Shown: one piece after another, positions 1 to 6,736 of the stretch
How positions within the stretch are numbered: position 1 is the first letter of the stretch
Layout of the letters: each line of letters begins with the position of its first letter
Origin: SHXO01 sp964523885
GTDB taxonomy: Bacteria > Pseudomonadota > Gammaproteobacteria > Burkholderiales > SHXO01
Assembly: GCA_964523885.1 (NCBI GenBank)
Contig: CAZFYX010000109.1
Location: 1 to 64,000 of the forward strand
Length of the DNA: 64,000 nucleotides
Reading direction: 5' to 3'
Translations under genes and position numbers: made by a program
Notes under the pieces: model-generated
What the model was told of the DNA's origin: nothing
Databases searched by the model: none
The model's input: the letters and a program-made list of their open reading frames with translations, nothing else

Positions 1-1122
1 CTGCCGGTAGCGCTTCTCGCCCGGCAGCCAGTCCTTGATCGTGGCGCGCCCGCGCGGCACCAGCACGTAATCGCCGGTGCGGGCGGCGAGGCGGGGGTGC
101 ACCGGTCCCGGCCCGAACCAGCCGTCGCGGATCAGGGTCTGGCTCTCATGCAGATCGACCCGTCCTGACAGCTCGTTGCGGACGTAGTCCTCGAACAGCG
201 CGCGTTGCGCCTCGTGCACGTAGCAGTAGGCGGCCCGCCGCTCCCCGCACAGCGGCCGCGCGAGCGTGCCTGCCAGACGCGGGTGCTGCGCCAGCTCGAT
301 GGTCTCCGCCTCCGCCGCGTCCAGCAGGCCGTGATCGCCGGTCACCACCAGCGCGGCGTCGCGCCCGCGCAACGCCGCCAGCAGCCGGGCGAAGCCCTGG
401 TCGAAGCGCCGCAACGAGTCGCGCGCCTGCGGGCTGTCGACGCCGTACTCGTGCGCGATGCTGTCGAGCTCGGGCCAGTATGCGTACACGTAGCTGCGCT
501 GCGCAGGCGCGCGCACGCAGCGCTCGATCGCCTCGAAGAACTGCGCCAGCGTGGTGTAGCCGTGGCGCTGCGCGCGGCCGGTGTGCGCCAGGTTGAAGGC
601 CGAGTCGATGATGCGGCGGGGCGTGACGACGTGGGATGCGACCGGCAGCCGGTCGACGAAGGCGGTCTGGTCGAAGAGTGCCGCCCCGCCCGGCCTGCGT
701 GCGATCGGCTCGTCGCCGCCGCGCACGTGTCCCGGCAGCACTGCAGCGACCGCATCGATCTCCTCCAGCCACACGTGCCAGCCGGTGATCGCGTGCGCGG
801 CCGGCGGCACGCCGGTGAGCAGCGTGGTGATCGCGCTCGCCGTGGTCGAGGGGAACACCGAGGTGAGAGTCGCCCTGATGTGCGCGGCCAGCGCACCGTC
901 GGGCCGGTGCCTGTGCAGCAGGCGCAGCCCGAGTCCGTCGACCAGCGCCAGGACGACATGACGATGGCCAGCGAGCACCTGCGCGGGTTCGCCGCGCAGG
1001 GGTGGGCACGCGGCGTGCGGCACCTCGAACGCGCGAGCGATCGAACCCATCAGGTTGGCGATGCTAGCGCCGGCGTAGTCCGGCAGCGTGGGTGTGAACG
1101 GGCGGGAGGCAGCAGTGTCCAT
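1..1122 (-). CDS. Alkaline phosphatase-family phosphodiesterase (C-terminus cut by window edge)
   Basis: Read on the minus strand from an ATG at 1122, the frame stays open for 374 codons to the left edge, so the C-terminus is missing. The sequence fits the type I phosphodiesterase/nucleotide pyrophosphatase superfamily: an early metal-binding strand LALVDGLGLRLL (about residue 47) and the nucleophile loop FPSTTASAITTLLTG (about residue 75), whose first Thr is the expected catalytic residue. No signal peptide is evident, so it is probably cytoplasmic. Near the edge the frame reads GDYVLVPRGRATIKDWLPG, as in stand-alone bacterial members of this family. It is divergent from pcm with 57 bases between the two starts. 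Substrate unknown. Confidence 0.8.
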   Translation of the reverse strand, partial: MDTAASRPFTPTLPDYAGASIANLMGSIARAFEVPHAACPPLRGEPAQVLAGHRHVVLALVDGLGLRLLHRHRPDGALAAHIRATLTSVFPSTTASAITTLLTGVPPAAHAITGWHVWLEEIDAVAAVLPGHVRGGDEPIARRPGGAALFDQTAFVDRLPVASHVVTPRRIIDSAFNLAHTGRAQRHGYTTLAQFFEAIERCVRAPAQRSYVYAYWPELDSIAHEYGVDSPQARDSLRRFDQGFARLLAALRGRDAALVVTGDHGLLDAAEAETIELAQHPRLAGTLARPLCGERRAAYCYVHEAQRALFEDYVRNELSGRVDLHESQTLIRDGWFGPGPVHPRLAARTGDYVLVPRGRATIKDWLPGEKRYRQ

Positions 1123-1179
1123 CGCCACATCCTAATGCACACCCGTCACCAGGACACGGCCGCGGCAGCAGCGGGGGAG

Positions 1180-1911
1180 ATGGAGATGCCTGGCAGTGCC
1201 AGAAACGAATGCAACGCCCGCATGAGGACCGAGGACCTGTTCGACCTCCTGCGCGAGCGCATGCTGGGGGACATCGAGGCGCGCGCCGAGCGCCTCGGCG
1301 CACAGCTCGGTGTCTGCGGGCTGAGCGACCGGGTCATGGCCGCTGTCGCACGTGTGCCGCGGCATGAATTCGTGGCAGAGGAGATCCGGCCCTTCGCCTA
1401 CATCGACCAGGCCCTGCCGATCGGCTTCGGCCAGGCGATCTCCGAGCCGTTCATGGTGGCCCTGATGACCCATCTGCTTGAGCTGCGTCCCGAGCACCGG
1501 GTGCTGGAAGTGGGCACCGGTTGCGGCTATCACACCGCGATCCTCGCCGAGCTGGCGCGCGAGGTCTACACGGTCGAGATCGTCCCCGAGCTGGCGGCCC
1601 AGTCGGCCAGCCGGCTGGCGCGTCTCGCCTACGGCAACATCGGGGTGCGGATGGGCAACGGCCGCCTGGGCTGGCCCGAGCACGCGCCCTATGACCGCAT
1701 CGTGGTGGGGGCCGGCTCCGATCTCATCCCGCCGGCGCTGCTGGAGCAGCTGAAGCCGGACGGCCGCCTGGTCCTCCCGGCGGGCCTCCCCGGACAGCAG
1801 CGGCTGCTGCAGGTGGCGCGCAGCCACCCGGCAGGCGTCACCACGCGCGACTCCATGCCGGTCAGCTTCGACCAGCTCGAGGAGGACGCCGGGCCCGCCG
1901 GCACCGGCTGA
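1180..1911 (+). CDS. pcm: Protein-L-isoaspartate O-methyltransferase
   Basis: Repairs age-damaged proteins by methylating L-isoaspartyl residues with S-adenosylmethionine. The product is 243 residues from this start. Visible motifs are the family region VPRHEFV, the substrate loop GFGQAISEP (family usually G.GQTIS.P), SAM motif I VLEVGTGCGYHTAILAEL and the later strand YDRIVVGAG. Start is uncertain: ATGs at 1180, 1186 and 1222 are in frame. A purine-rich GGGGGAG lies at 1174-1180, which would suit 1186 better than 1180. In many genomes pcm neighbours surE and rpoS; neither is here. Confidence 0.88.
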   Translation: MEMPGSARNECNARMRTEDLFDLLRERMLGDIEARAERLGAQLGVCGLSDRVMAAVARVPRHEFVAEEIRPFAYIDQALPIGFGQAISEPFMVALMTHLLELRPEHRVLEVGTGCGYHTAILAELAREVYTVEIVPELAAQSASRLARLAYGNIGVRMGNGRLGWPEHAPYDRIVVGAGSDLIPPALLEQLKPDGRLVLPAGLPGQQRLLQVARSHPAGVTTRDSMPVSFDQLEEDAGPAGTG

Positions 1912-1948
1912 GCGACGCGCGCACAGTTCGTTCGCTGCGCGCTTTCTG

Positions 1949-2000
1949 GTAGGTTGGGGGTTCGCCCAACCCCCGCCCGGCCGATCTGCGCCGGGCGCAG
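1949..2000. repeat. REP-like hairpins between pcm and the Nudix gene
   Basis: The stretch opens with GTAGGTTGGG, a motif common in short dispersed proteobacterial repeats. It folds as GGGGGTT (1956-1962) with AACCCCC (1968-1974). A second perfect palindrome CTGCGCC-G-GGCGCAG occupies 1986-2000. There is no T-tract, so this does not look like a simple terminator. Confidence 0.45.
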
Positions 2001-2062
2001 CCCGGAGCCGCAAGCTGAACTTCGATCCGCGTCCGCGCAAGCGCTTCTCCGCCGGTGTCGTC

Positions 2063-2461
2063 GTGGTCCGACGCGCCCCGGAGGGATGGCGCTATCTGCT
2101 GCTGCGGGTGTACCGCACCTGGGATTTCCCCAAGGGCGGCGTGGAGCTGGGGGAGACGCCGCTGCAGGCGGCAGTGCGCGAAGTGGTGGAGGAAACGATG
2201 CTCAGCGACCTGGAGTTCTTCTGGGGCGAGCCCTGGTGCGAGACCGTGCCCTACAGCGGCGGCAAGGTGGCGCGCTACTACGTCGCGCAGAGCCCGGCGC
2301 AGCCGGTGTCGCTGCCGGTGAACGAAGCGCTCGGGCATCCGGAGCACCACGAATTCCGCTGGCTGCGCTACGCCGAGGCGCGGCGGCTGCTGCCCGAGCG
2401 CCTGCTGCCGGTGCTGGATTGGGCCCACGCCCTGGTGGAGCCCGGCACGGCGCCGGGTTAG
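2063..2461 (+). CDS. Nudix hydrolase, diadenosine-tetraphosphatase-like
   Basis: Hydrolyses nucleoside diphosphates linked to another moiety. The segment LLLRVYRTWDFPKGG resembles bacterial Ap4A-type Nudix enzymes. The Nudix box GVELGETPLQAAVREVVEET has the metal-binding Glu residues; the usual Gly near its end is Met. From the GTG at 2063 the protein is 132 residues. That start cuts into the first beta-strand: the upstream codons read FSAGVVVV in the same frame and continue to a CTG at 2015 (LNFDPRPRKRF), so the true N-terminus may lie there. Its TAG overlaps by 4 bases the stop of the convergent PepSY gene. Confidence 0.8.
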   Translation: MVRRAPEGWRYLLLRVYRTWDFPKGGVELGETPLQAAVREVVEETMLSDLEFFWGEPWCETVPYSGGKVARYYVAQSPAQPVSLPVNEALGHPEHHEFRWLRYAEARRLLPERLLPVLDWAHALVEPGTAPG

Positions 2462-2961
2462 CGCGCTTCGGAACGGGTGCGCTGGATCCGGCCCGAGGAA
2501 GCGTCGACTTCCACGTCGGCCTGGCGGTCGTCCGCGGTGATCAGGCGGTAGTTGTAGACCGCGCCGCCGCGCCAGGTGATCTGGTACTCCATGCGGATGA
2601 AGCGGCCGGGATAATAGGTGCGCACGGTCTCGCGCGCCGTGGGTTCCGGGATCTGCGCGCGGCTGCTCAGGGTCGGATAGTCGCGCACGCCGGTCGAGCG
2701 CGTCGCCCCGCGGAGCTCGCTGGAGCCGGGGACGCAGTTGACCTGCCACACGACGCCAACCTGGGTCACCACTTCGATGGCGAAGCCTCGCCCGGTGCCG
2801 TCCTCGACTTCCCAGCGGGTGACCAGCCCGGGATGCGCCGTGAGTGCCGCCGCCAGGCAGGTGTCCAGGCCATAGGTGTTGTCGGAATCCGATGCGGGTG
2901 CGGGGAGCGCAGCGAGCAGGCCCAGTGCGACGGCGAACACTCGGAGGGACGGGAGGATCAT
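2458..2961 (-). CDS. Exported PepSY-domain-like protein
   Basis: A 167-residue protein starting MILPSLRVFAVALGLLAALP, a clear signal peptide with likely cleavage after APA. The C-terminal segment YRLITADDRQADVEVDASSG resembles the end of PepSY domains (a beta-strand pair with a Val-x-Val-Asp-x-x-x-Gly turn). PepSY proteins are usually periplasmic or membrane-bound and can inhibit peptidases; the target here is unknown. An in-frame ATG 29 codons upstream would add a charged tail before the signal peptide and was not chosen. Confidence 0.6.
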   Translation of the reverse strand: MILPSLRVFAVALGLLAALPAPASDSDNTYGLDTCLAAALTAHPGLVTRWEVEDGTGRGFAIEVVTQVGVVWQVNCVPGSSELRGATRSTGVRDYPTLSSRAQIPEPTARETVRTYYPGRFIRMEYQITWRGGAVYNYRLITADDRQADVEVDASSGRIQRTRSEAR

Positions 2962-3042
2962 GACAGGGGCGCCTCGTGCAGGGAGGTGCGCGCAGCATAC
3001 CCCGGACGCCCGCCGGGCGTCGAACGCGGCCGCCCGGGCGGC

Positions 3043-3048
3043 TATCAT
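3043..3048 (+). promoter_or_regulatory. Candidate -10 element with very short leader
   Basis: TATCAT sits 8 bases before the ATG of the HExxH gene in the context CGGCTATCAT. The same ten bases occur at 10443-10452, upstream of the ABC binding-protein gene. No good -35 is seen. If used, the transcript would be almost leaderless. Confidence 0.25.
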
Positions 3049-3056
3049 AGCGGCGC

Positions 3057-3590
3057 ATGCCCTTCGCCTACTTCGACCGCCTGTCCCCGGCCCGGCAGCG
3101 CATCTATCTGCGCAGCGACGCCATCGACCGGGTGGAGCTGCCGCCCGGCCCGGCCCTCGAGCACCTGGTGGCCGGCATGGAGCGGGCGCTGGCGGCCGAG
3201 AACCGCGGCGAGGTCGAGCGGCTCGGCCAGGCCCTGCTCGGCGACCTGACCGGGCGCCTGGAGGTGCCGCGCGTGCGCCTGCGCGTGCTGAGCGTGCGCC
3301 CGAGCGGCGACTGGGGCGAGCTGCACGGCCTCTACGAGCCGTTCGAGGACGGCACGCCGCCGCTCATCACGGTCTGGATGCGCACCGTGGCACGCAGGCA
3401 GGTGGTCGCCTTTCGCAGCTTTCTGCGCACCGTCGTGCATGAGCTGTGTCACCACCTCGACTACGAGCTCTACGGGCTGCCGGAGACCTTTCACACGCAG
3501 GGGTTCTACAAGCGCGAATCCAGCCTGTTCGCACAGATCCGGCCCCAGGCTGCGGCGGCCGGGACGCCGCGCGCCGCCCGCCGTGCCTGA
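3057..3590 (+). CDS. Small HExxH putative zinc metallopeptidase
   Basis: A 177-residue protein without signal peptide or membrane segment. The key feature is VVHELCHHLDYELYG (about residue 128), an HExxH zinc site. It is followed about 15 residues later by ETFHTQGFYKRESSLF, whose His is a plausible third ligand. The N-terminal 120 residues are predicted mostly alpha/beta with many Arg residues. I do not recognise a named family; SprT- or ImmA-like minimal peptidases are possible relatives. It stands alone between the PepSY gene (divergent) and the HNH nuclease gene. Confidence 0.6.
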   Translation: MPFAYFDRLSPARQRIYLRSDAIDRVELPPGPALEHLVAGMERALAAENRGEVERLGQALLGDLTGRLEVPRVRLRVLSVRPSGDWGELHGLYEPFEDGTPPLITVWMRTVARRQVVAFRSFLRTVVHELCHHLDYELYGLPETFHTQGFYKRESSLFAQIRPQAAAAGTPRAARRA

Positions 3591-3610
3591 GCAGCCGCCG
3601 GCGCCCGGGA

Positions 3611-3639
3611 TTCCACGCCGCGCAATTTTTCCCTAGAAT
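3611..3639 (+). promoter_or_regulatory. Weak candidate promoter for the HNH gene
   Basis: TTCCAC (3611-3616) and TAGAAT (3634-3639) are separated by 17 bases, about 100 bases before the HNH start, in a locally A/T-rich stretch (CAATTTTTCCC) unusual for this window. The -35 match is poor. Confidence 0.3.
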
Positions 3640-3742
3640 CAAGCCGTACTGCCCGGCAGGTGCGCGGGCGGGGAAGGCGCCCGGGCGGCCTCTTCAGGGA
3701 CGGCCGGCCGGCGCGCGTGCAGACGGGCAAAAGGAGCGCAAG

Positions 3743-4309
3743 GTGGCCCTGATTCTGGCGCTGGACCTGGCAGGGATGCCCAGCCGCTGGCTGGTGGTGG
3801 AGCAGGCCATCACCTATCACGCGCGGGAGATGGTCGCGTGGTCGCTCGGCCGCACCGTGTGCACCTTCCACGGCGGGTTGTCGCGCCTCACCGGTGCCCG
3901 CTCGGAGCTGTCCACCAAGAGCATCATCGCGATCAAGGGCGCCTCGGAGCTCGTCCGGGATCACCACGCCGAGCCGCACCTCACCAACCACGCCCTGTAC
4001 CGGCGCGACCGTCACGTGTGCGGGTACTGCGGCGGGCGCTTCAAGGAATACGATCTCTCCCGCGATCACATCGTGCCGCTGCACAAGGGCGGCAAGGACC
4101 GCTGGATGAACGTGGTCACCGCCTGCCGGCGCTGCAACACGCTCAAGGGCGGGCGCACCCCCGAGGCGGCGCACATGCCGCTGCTGTTCGCGCCGTACGT
4201 ACCCAACCGGCACGAGCACCTGGTCCTGCAGAACCGCCGCATCCTGCAGGACCAGATGGAGTACCTGATGGCGCGAGTCCCGCGCCACAGCCGCCTGCAC
4301 CAGAGCTGA
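3743..4309 (+). CDS. HNH endonuclease-domain protein
   Basis: A 188-residue protein. The GTG start is supported by AAGGAG (3731-3736) with 6 bases of spacing. The C-terminal half is an HNH module: paired cysteines CGYC, then the DHIVPLHKGG core (catalytic His after Asp), then CRRCNTLKGG with the second Cys pair and conserved Asn. The N-terminal 90 residues are a separate region also seen in stand-alone HNH proteins. There is no methylase, integrase or toxin partner nearby, so a restriction or intron role is unsupported. Substrate unknown. Confidence 0.78.
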   Translation: MALILALDLAGMPSRWLVVEQAITYHAREMVAWSLGRTVCTFHGGLSRLTGARSELSTKSIIAIKGASELVRDHHAEPHLTNHALYRRDRHVCGYCGGRFKEYDLSRDHIVPLHKGGKDRWMNVVTACRRCNTLKGGRTPEAAHMPLLFAPYVPNRHEHLVLQNRRILQDQMEYLMARVPRHSRLHQS

Positions 4310-4338
4310 CCTGCTGTCCGCGCCGGGCCGGCGGCTGC

Positions 4339-4354
4339 CTTGACCCCGGTCAAG
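4339..4354 (+). promoter_or_regulatory. Anr/Fnr-type box upstream of the cbpA operon
   Basis: A perfect 16-base palindrome whose core TTGAC-CCCG-GTCAA matches the Anr/Dnr/Fnr consensus TTGA(T/C)-N4-(A/G)TCAA. Its centre (4346.5) would lie at -41.5 for a transcript starting near 4388, and TAGTCT (4376-4381) then falls at the -10 position. This is class II activator geometry. Inference: the operon is induced at low oxygen. Confidence 0.6.
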
Positions 4355-4458
4355 TCTCCGACGGCCCCGGCCACGTAGTCTTCGCCCCACGGCAGACGCC
4401 GCCCTTGAACCCGGGCGGCCCGCCCTCATTCAGTCCATAGCGACAACAAGGAGAACCC

Positions 4459-4836
4459 GTGTCCCGTTACCACGCCGTCGTCTGGCTCGACCACAGCGAA
4501 GCCCGCGTCCTGCACTTCACGCCCGAAGAGGTCGAGAAGGCGCAGATCCACGCCAAGGAGGCGCACAAGCACCTGCACGCCAAACACACCACGCACGAGA
4601 AGCACCATGACGACAAGGGCTACTACCACCAGATCGCCGAGGCGCTGAAGGGCGCGCACGAGATCCTGGTCACCGGGCCGGGTGCGGCCAAGCTCGACCT
4701 GGTGAAGCACATCCACCACCACGATCCCGATCTCGTTTCCAGCCTCGTTGCGGTCGAGACCGTGGACCATCCCAGCGACGGCCAGTTGCTCGCGTACGCC
4801 CGCAAGTACTTCAAGGCGGCCGACCGGATGCGCTGA
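4459..4836 (+). CDS. eRF1-domain-like 'translational machinery' protein, His-rich
   Basis: A 125-residue cytoplasmic protein. The GTG start follows AAGGAG (4449-4454). The order is MSRYHAVVWLDHSEARVLHF, a His-rich middle (KHLHAKHTTHEKHH), then EILVTGPGAAKLDLVKHI and VETVDHPSDGQLLAYARKYF. Relatives are annotated as 'translational machinery protein' and share the fold of eRF1 domain 3/Pelota C-terminus. Biochemical role unknown; a stress or hibernation factor acting at ribosomes is one guess. The His-rich stretch could bind metal. The cbpA ATG follows 6 bases after the stop, so the two are co-transcribed. Confidence 0.65.
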   Translation: MSRYHAVVWLDHSEARVLHFTPEEVEKAQIHAKEAHKHLHAKHTTHEKHHDDKGYYHQIAEALKGAHEILVTGPGAAKLDLVKHIHHHDPDLVSSLVAVETVDHPSDGQLLAYARKYFKAADRMR

Positions 4837-4842
4837 GGTCCG

Positions 4843-5820
4843 ATGAAGTACAAGGATTACTACCAGATCCTTGGCGTTGCGCGCGAGGCCTCGGAGGCGG
4901 ACATCAAGAAGGCCTACCGCCGGCTCGTGCGCAAGTACCATCCGGACGTCTCCAAGGAGAAGGACGCCGAGGAGAAGTTCAAGGCAGTCGCCGAAGCCTA
5001 CGAGGTGCTCAAGGACCCCGAGAAGCGCGCGGCCTACGACCAGATGGGCTTCTACCAGCCCGGCCAGGAGTTTCGCCCGCCGCCGGACTGGGGTGAGCGC
5101 TTCGGCGCCGGTGGCGGCGGCGCGGGCGGCTTCGCCGGCTTCGAGGATCTCGGCGACATCGACTTGGCCGACCTGCTCGCCGGCCTGGGCGGCCGCGCCT
5201 CCACCTTCGGCCGGCGCGGTGCCGGCGCGGGGATGCACGGCATGCAGATGCCCGGGCAGGACGCCGAGGTCACCGTCTACGTGACGCTGGAGGACCTGCT
5301 GCGCGGCGTCGAGGTCGAGATCCCGCTCACCTATACCGAGGTCGACGCCCGCGGCAGGCTGCAGCGGACCACGCGCACGACCAAGGTGCGGGTCCCGAAA
5401 GGTGCGACCGACGGCCAGCGCCTCCGGGTGGCAGGCAAGGGGGCGCCGGGCAGCGGCGGTGCGCCGGCGGGCGACCTGTACCTGAACATCAGCCTGCGCC
5501 CGCACAGCCTGTACCGCGCCAGCGGCCACGACCTGTACCTGGAGGTGCCCGTGACGCCCTGGGAAGCAGCGCTCGGCGGCAGCATCGACGTGCCCACGCC
5601 GGAAGGCCGGGTGAGCCTCAAGGTGCCGGCGGGATCCAGGGCCGGCCAGAAGCTGCGCGTGCGCGGGCGGGGACTGCCGCGGCCGAAGGGCGGCGAGCCG
5701 GGCGACCTCTACGCCGTGCTGCAGGTCGTCACCCCGTCCGTGCTCGACGAGCGCGAAAAGGAGCTCTACCGGCAGCTCGCCGCGGCCTCGTCGTTCAATC
5801 CACGCGCGCACTTCGACTAG
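4843..5820 (+). CDS. cbpA: Curved-DNA-binding J-protein CbpA
   Basis: A DnaJ-type Hsp40 of 325 residues. The N-terminal J domain (1-70) has the HPD motif in RKYHPDVSKEKD. A Gly/Phe-rich linker with a long Gly run follows (85-140). Two C-terminal substrate-binding beta-domains come next, with no zinc-finger cysteines, as in CbpA rather than DnaJ. It stimulates DnaK and, in E. coli, binds curved DNA. The immediately following cbpM supports this assignment over a generic DnaJ. Confidence 0.9.
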   Translation: MKYKDYYQILGVAREASEADIKKAYRRLVRKYHPDVSKEKDAEEKFKAVAEAYEVLKDPEKRAAYDQMGFYQPGQEFRPPPDWGERFGAGGGGAGGFAGFEDLGDIDLADLLAGLGGRASTFGRRGAGAGMHGMQMPGQDAEVTVYVTLEDLLRGVEVEIPLTYTEVDARGRLQRTTRTTKVRVPKGATDGQRLRVAGKGAPGSGGAPAGDLYLNISLRPHSLYRASGHDLYLEVPVTPWEAALGGSIDVPTPEGRVSLKVPAGSRAGQKLRVRGRGLPRPKGGEPGDLYAVLQVVTPSVLDEREKELYRQLAAASSFNPRAHFD

Positions 5821-5833
5821 GAGGAAGAGGAGC

Positions 5834-6151
5834 GTGACTTCGGTTCCGTTGCCCGTGCTGCTCGGCGAGCCGCTCGAGGTCGAGATGCAGGAGCTGGTGC
5901 GCGCCACCGGCCTGCACGTCGAGGAGATCGTCGAGCTGGTCGAGTACGGCGTGTTCGAGCCCTCTGCCGGCGGCGCGCCGGCGCAGTGGCGCTTCTCCGC
6001 GCGCAGCATCACGCTGGGCCGGCGGGCGTGCCGCCTGCGCAGCGACTTCGACCTCGACCTGCCCGCCCTGGCGCTGGTCGCCGCGCTGCTCGACCGCGTC
6101 GATGACCTCGAGGCCGAGGTGGTGCGGCTGCGCGCCCAGCTGCTCGGCTGA
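5834..6151 (+). CDS. cbpM: Chaperone modulator CbpM
   Basis: A 105-residue partner that binds the J domain of CbpA and blocks its action. The N-terminal half is MerR-like (LHVEEIVELVEYGVFEP) and the C-terminal half is a coiled-coil helix (LLDRVDDLEAEVVRLRAQL). GTG start with AGGAGGAAGAGGA just upstream, 13 bases after the cbpA stop. Translational coupling with cbpA keeps chaperone and inhibitor in step. Confidence 0.85.
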   Translation: MTSVPLPVLLGEPLEVEMQELVRATGLHVEEIVELVEYGVFEPSAGGAPAQWRFSARSITLGRRACRLRSDFDLDLPALALVAALLDRVDDLEAEVVRLRAQLLG

Positions 6152-6152
6152 G

Positions 6153-6581
6153 GTGCGCAGCCTGATCGCCGCGCTGCTCCTGTGCAGCGCGTTCACCGTG
6201 TCCGCGCAGGGCCAGCGTGCGGACACGCCGGCCAACCGGCGGGCCGCGGCCGAGGCGCTGTTCAACGTGCCCGTCTATCGCCAGCTCGCCACGCGCCAGC
6301 TGTACCAGGCCATCGGGACGCTGCCCGAGGGACAGCGCGAACGCGCGCGTGCGGGGCTCTCCGACCCCGCGGTCGTCGGCGCCCTGCGCGAGGTGATCGT
6401 GCGCACCAGCGCGGAGATCTACACCGTGCGCGAGCTCGACTACCTGGCGCGCATGCTGTCGGCCACCGAGGCCCGCGCCTTCCTCGACAAGTCCGATCTG
6501 TTCCAGGCGACGCTGGCGCGCGAGCTGTTTGCCGCCGCGCTCACCAATCCCGATTTGCATCGTCTGCTCGCGGCACCGTAG
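6153..6581 (+). CDS. Exported helical protein, DUF2059-like
   Basis: A 142-residue protein. The GTG start lies one base after the cbpM TGA, indicating translational coupling. The N-terminus VRSLIAALLLCSAFTVSAQG is a signal peptide. The rest is alpha-helical; the segment TVRELDYLARMLSATEARAFL resembles DUF2059 proteins (a helix, a 'later-phase' residue pair, then a Gly/Ala turn), but the match is by eye and weak. Periplasmic. Its role with CbpA/CbpM is not known. Confidence 0.6.
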   Translation: MRSLIAALLLCSAFTVSAQGQRADTPANRRAAAEALFNVPVYRQLATRQLYQAIGTLPEGQRERARAGLSDPAVVGALREVIVRTSAEIYTVRELDYLARMLSATEARAFLDKSDLFQATLARELFAAALTNPDLHRLLAAP

Positions 6582-6736
6582 TACACTGCTGCCATCGCCG
6601 CGCGGCCGCAGTCGCCGCCGTCTGCGCGAGGCAACACGGATACTGAATTTTCTTCCAGTCCACGCGCGTCCCGTGGAGTCCGCGCGGCGCTGCCGTGGAT
6701 CGAGTCCGTTGCGTGGCGGCGGACAGGAGGTACGTG

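Noticed and set aside
3743..4309. Restriction-modification or homing system around the HNH nuclease
   Set aside because: No methyltransferase, specificity subunit, intron or integrase is present within reach.
4340..4345. TTGACC read as an ordinary -35 element
   Set aside because: No acceptable -10 lies 16-18 bases downstream, while the whole 16-base palindrome fits an Anr/Fnr site with a -10 at the right place.
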